Both the position numbers and the translations under genes were made by a program. Shown here piece after piece: positions 63,301-64,000 of a stretch of 64,000 nt of DNA (the first letter of the stretch is position 1; every line of letters begins with the position of its first letter). Source of the stretch: an uncultured Hyphomicrobiales bacterium (lineage in GTDB: Bacteria; Pseudomonadota; Alphaproteobacteria; Rhizobiales; Beijerinckiaceae). The stretch lies in NCBI GenBank assembly GCA_903847605.1, contig CAINED010000049.1, positions 62,001 to 126,000 of the forward strand, written 5' to 3'. The notes below the pieces were generated by a model. It ran no database searches, was not told the DNA's origin, and saw nothing but the letters and a program-made list of their open reading frames with translations.

Positions 63301-63852
63301 GACGATGGCAAGCGCCCTTGCAAGCTCCGACGATGGCGCATGCGCCGCCGTCTGCAGTAGTTCTTCTTGTGCCTGCGCCATCAACAGGGCTTGCCGTTCC
63401 TCGTCGAGCGCCTCGAACTGCGCGGGGACATTCGCCTCGAAGGGAAAGAGATGAAGGATGCGTTCGCAAAATGCATGGATCGTCTGAATCTTGAGCCCGC
63501 CGGGCGTCTCCACGGCGCGAGCGAAGAGCTGCCTCGCGGCTTCCAGCTTGATGTCCGGGGCAATCCCCATGTCGTCAAGCGTCTTGCGCAATTTGTCGTT
63601 GTCCATCGAAGTCCATTTCGACAAGGTCGAAAAGACTCGCATGGACATATTGGCTGCGGCAGCCTTGGTGAAAGTCAGGCAGAGAGTTTTGGACGGCTCG
63701 ACGCCCGACAGAAGCAGGCGCACCACGCGTTGCGCGAGAACATGCGTCTTGCCGGAGCCTGCATTGGCCCGCACCCACGCAGAGTTCTCAGGGTTGGCGG
63801 CCGTTTGCTGCCGGGCAATGGTCTCCGGCGGAATCGTCCAGCGAAAGCTCAT
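60370..63852 (-). CDS. addA: double-strand break repair helicase/nuclease AddA
   Basis: 1160 residues. With AddB it processes DNA double-strand breaks for RecA loading. Walker A is [14 protein letters not shown] near residue 30, followed by [13 protein letters not shown] (UvrD-like motif II), [18 protein letters not shown] and [12 protein letters not shown]. The C-terminal RecB-like nuclease has VHIADFKSG (Asp-x-Lys). The ATG overlaps the addB stop by four bases (ATGA), so the two are coupled. Confidence 0.95.
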   Translation of the reverse strand: MSFRWTIPPETIARQQTAANPENSAWVRANAGSGKTHVLAQRVVRLLLSGVEPSKTLCLTFTKAAAANMSMRVFSTLSKWTSMDNDKLRKTLDDMGIAPDIKLEAARQLFARAVETPGGLKIQTIHAFCERILHLFPFEANVPAQFEALDEERQALLMAQAQEELLQTAAHAPSSELARALAIVASEVSGGTFDTLLQEALGKRTAIRHASTLQVDGYAKTIANKLGLLSGESFEKLTAELLGQGISFVQWGEIVAVLNNSSSRDKELAARYLTFQAASSIEDRVAAYFAIFYTKGGDPRGGKNAKLVTNAISPGIAEILDREFARVIQLRDKLRAARTVELSSALLSVSDAVLANYNRLKHLHGYLDFEDLIDSASRLLLRTDTAAWVLYKLDAGIDHILVDESQDTSPAQWAILSALSAEFFSGLGARQNHRTFFAVGDEKQSIFSFQGAKPDEFGKNEKVFARRIKDADLKFEIVPLTASFRSSKTILDAVDTVFAPPEHHAGLSSDDNVKTAHHAVKSKLPGLVEIWDLVGSQKAADPEDWRMPVDAMPENSPPAVLARRIAQKIGELVATHSREAVHDENGVKRKIAPGDIMVLVRRRDAFFEAVIRALKVANIPVAGADRLKLMEHIAVMDLVAAGRAALLPQDDLTLACVLKSPLFGFDDDDLLKLAPHRKFTLISELQHSSDPRYRDAFERVKEWGATARAFGPFRFYAKLLNAEGGRRAILARLGAEAGDAIDEFLRIALEWEQTETPSLTAFLHRMRNADIEIKRDLEAAGEAVRVMTVHASKGLEAKIVFLPDTCALPSTRFDPKILEIGNEDAALPVWNRGKKDNPQAVQKLIDEFHFSQGAEYRRLLYVAMTRAEERLYIAGHHGKNGPAKHSWYEMIRATLRVDGVPLFPASWGEGEISRIGEAAILDSPETPKDSASKTAQPAWLSAPAPEEAPPPPPIRPSQALGAADQLELAGEFSSSGNSDALLAGSLLHTLLQYLPELPPEKRLAAAERFIAQKGSRLEAIRRAAIAREALAVLEDGRLAPLFAPGSRAEIPIAGRVPTANGGIEITGRIDRLGVTAEAVHIADFKSGLIPAGAAPPAKYVTQMALYSAALAPLFPGKAVRAFIVWTGGPIVSELDEDLLRTALASLPGAPAAVKTADKGS

Positions 63853-64000
63853 GTTTCGCCTCCCTCTTCGTCAGCCGACCATTCCTTCACGCGTGAGAGA
63901 TGATCGTATTCTCCGAAGCGGCTTTTGAATTGCGCCATCGGCCGTGCGAGGTAGGGCGTTTTTTCGTCGCGAAATTGTTCAGCGAGTTGCTTGAGACCTT
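63849..64000 (-). CDS. addB: AddB, C-terminal end only
   Basis: Reading the minus strand from the right edge gives about 50 residues ending QFKSRFGEYDHLSRVKEWS then a short acidic tail. This matches the C-terminus of alphaproteobacterial AddB, the partner nuclease of AddA. The rest lies beyond base 64000. The stop overlaps the addA start by four bases (ATGA). Confidence 0.85.
   Translation of the reverse strand, partial: GLKQLAEQFRDEKTPYLARPMAQFKSRFGEYDHLSRVKEWSADEEGGET

Overview
The window looks like chromosomal DNA of an alphaproteobacterium, most likely of the order Hyphomicrobiales (Rhizobiales). The evidence is gene content: an RcdA/DUF1465 gene, DUF1192 and DUF4164 proteins, zapA, a purE-purK pair followed by DUF465 proteins, a TAXI-type TRAP transporter, a fused CysG, AddAB instead of RecBCD, a CtrA-type TTAA-N7-TTAAC box, and high GC with dense coding. 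No rRNA, tRNA, insertion sequence, prophage or CRISPR array was seen, so the genus cannot be fixed.

Layout. 1-4.5 kb: 5' part of a Kup potassium transporter, hrpB helicase and a GNAT acetyltransferase. 4.6-6.2 kb: a visibly AT-richer two-gene unit of membrane proteins, a phospholipid/isoprenylcysteine methyltransferase-like protein translationally coupled to a putative 2-oxoglutarate/Fe(II) oxygenase. 6.5-11.3 kb: extradiol dioxygenase, ilvE, and a MarR/response regulator/histidine kinase set resembling the petP-petR arrangement. 11.3-16.5 kb: YcbB-like L,D-transpeptidase, sigma-54 response regulator, a second MarR and a leaderless solute-binding-like protein. 16.7-25.1 kb: oligopeptidase F, a carboxymuconolactone-decarboxylase-like protein, a TAXI-TRAP uptake system, an SDR, and a LysR regulator divergent from an SbtA-type transporter. 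25.2-31.6 kb: zapA and the central carbon run tkt-gap-pgk-fba. 31.7-33.6 kb: a thiE-like gene coupled to a Sel1-repeat gene. 33.8-38.3 kb: one giant secreted copper-radical oxidase with PA14 and RTX repeats. 38.4-43.5 kb: inositol monophosphatase, a MotA/TolQ-like plus OmpA/MotB-like motor pair, a GNAT protein and an MsbA-like ABC exporter. 43.7-45.2 kb: rpmE, rcdA, a candidate CtrA-controlled small RNA and DUF1192. 45.4-48 kb: an alpha/beta hydrolase with a luciferase-family oxidoreductase, then a TumE-type toxin-antitoxin pair. 48-52.3 kb: purK, purE, two DUF465 genes, a small exported protein and cysG. 52.5-58.4 kb: an Rpf-like cell-cell signalling locus. 58.6-64 kb: pyrE, ppa, trxA, addA and the end of addB.

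The most interesting systems are these. (1) The rpfF-like DSF synthase converges on an operon of a REC-PAS-GGDEF-EAL protein and an RpfC-like hybrid kinase. This is the Xanthomonas rpf layout, with a diguanylate cyclase/phosphodiesterase where the HD-GYP protein RpfG would be. (2) The 1484-residue RTX protein keeps every copper and radical residue of the galactose/glyoxal oxidase family. (3) The methyltransferase/oxygenase pair sits in an AT-rich island. (4) A roughly 95-nt RNA candidate lies behind a full CtrA box next to rcdA, whose family promotes CtrA degradation. (5) The toxin-antitoxin pair has twin palindromic operators and probably a leaderless transcript.

All functional calls rest on reading translated sequence and recognising motifs. 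No database search was run.
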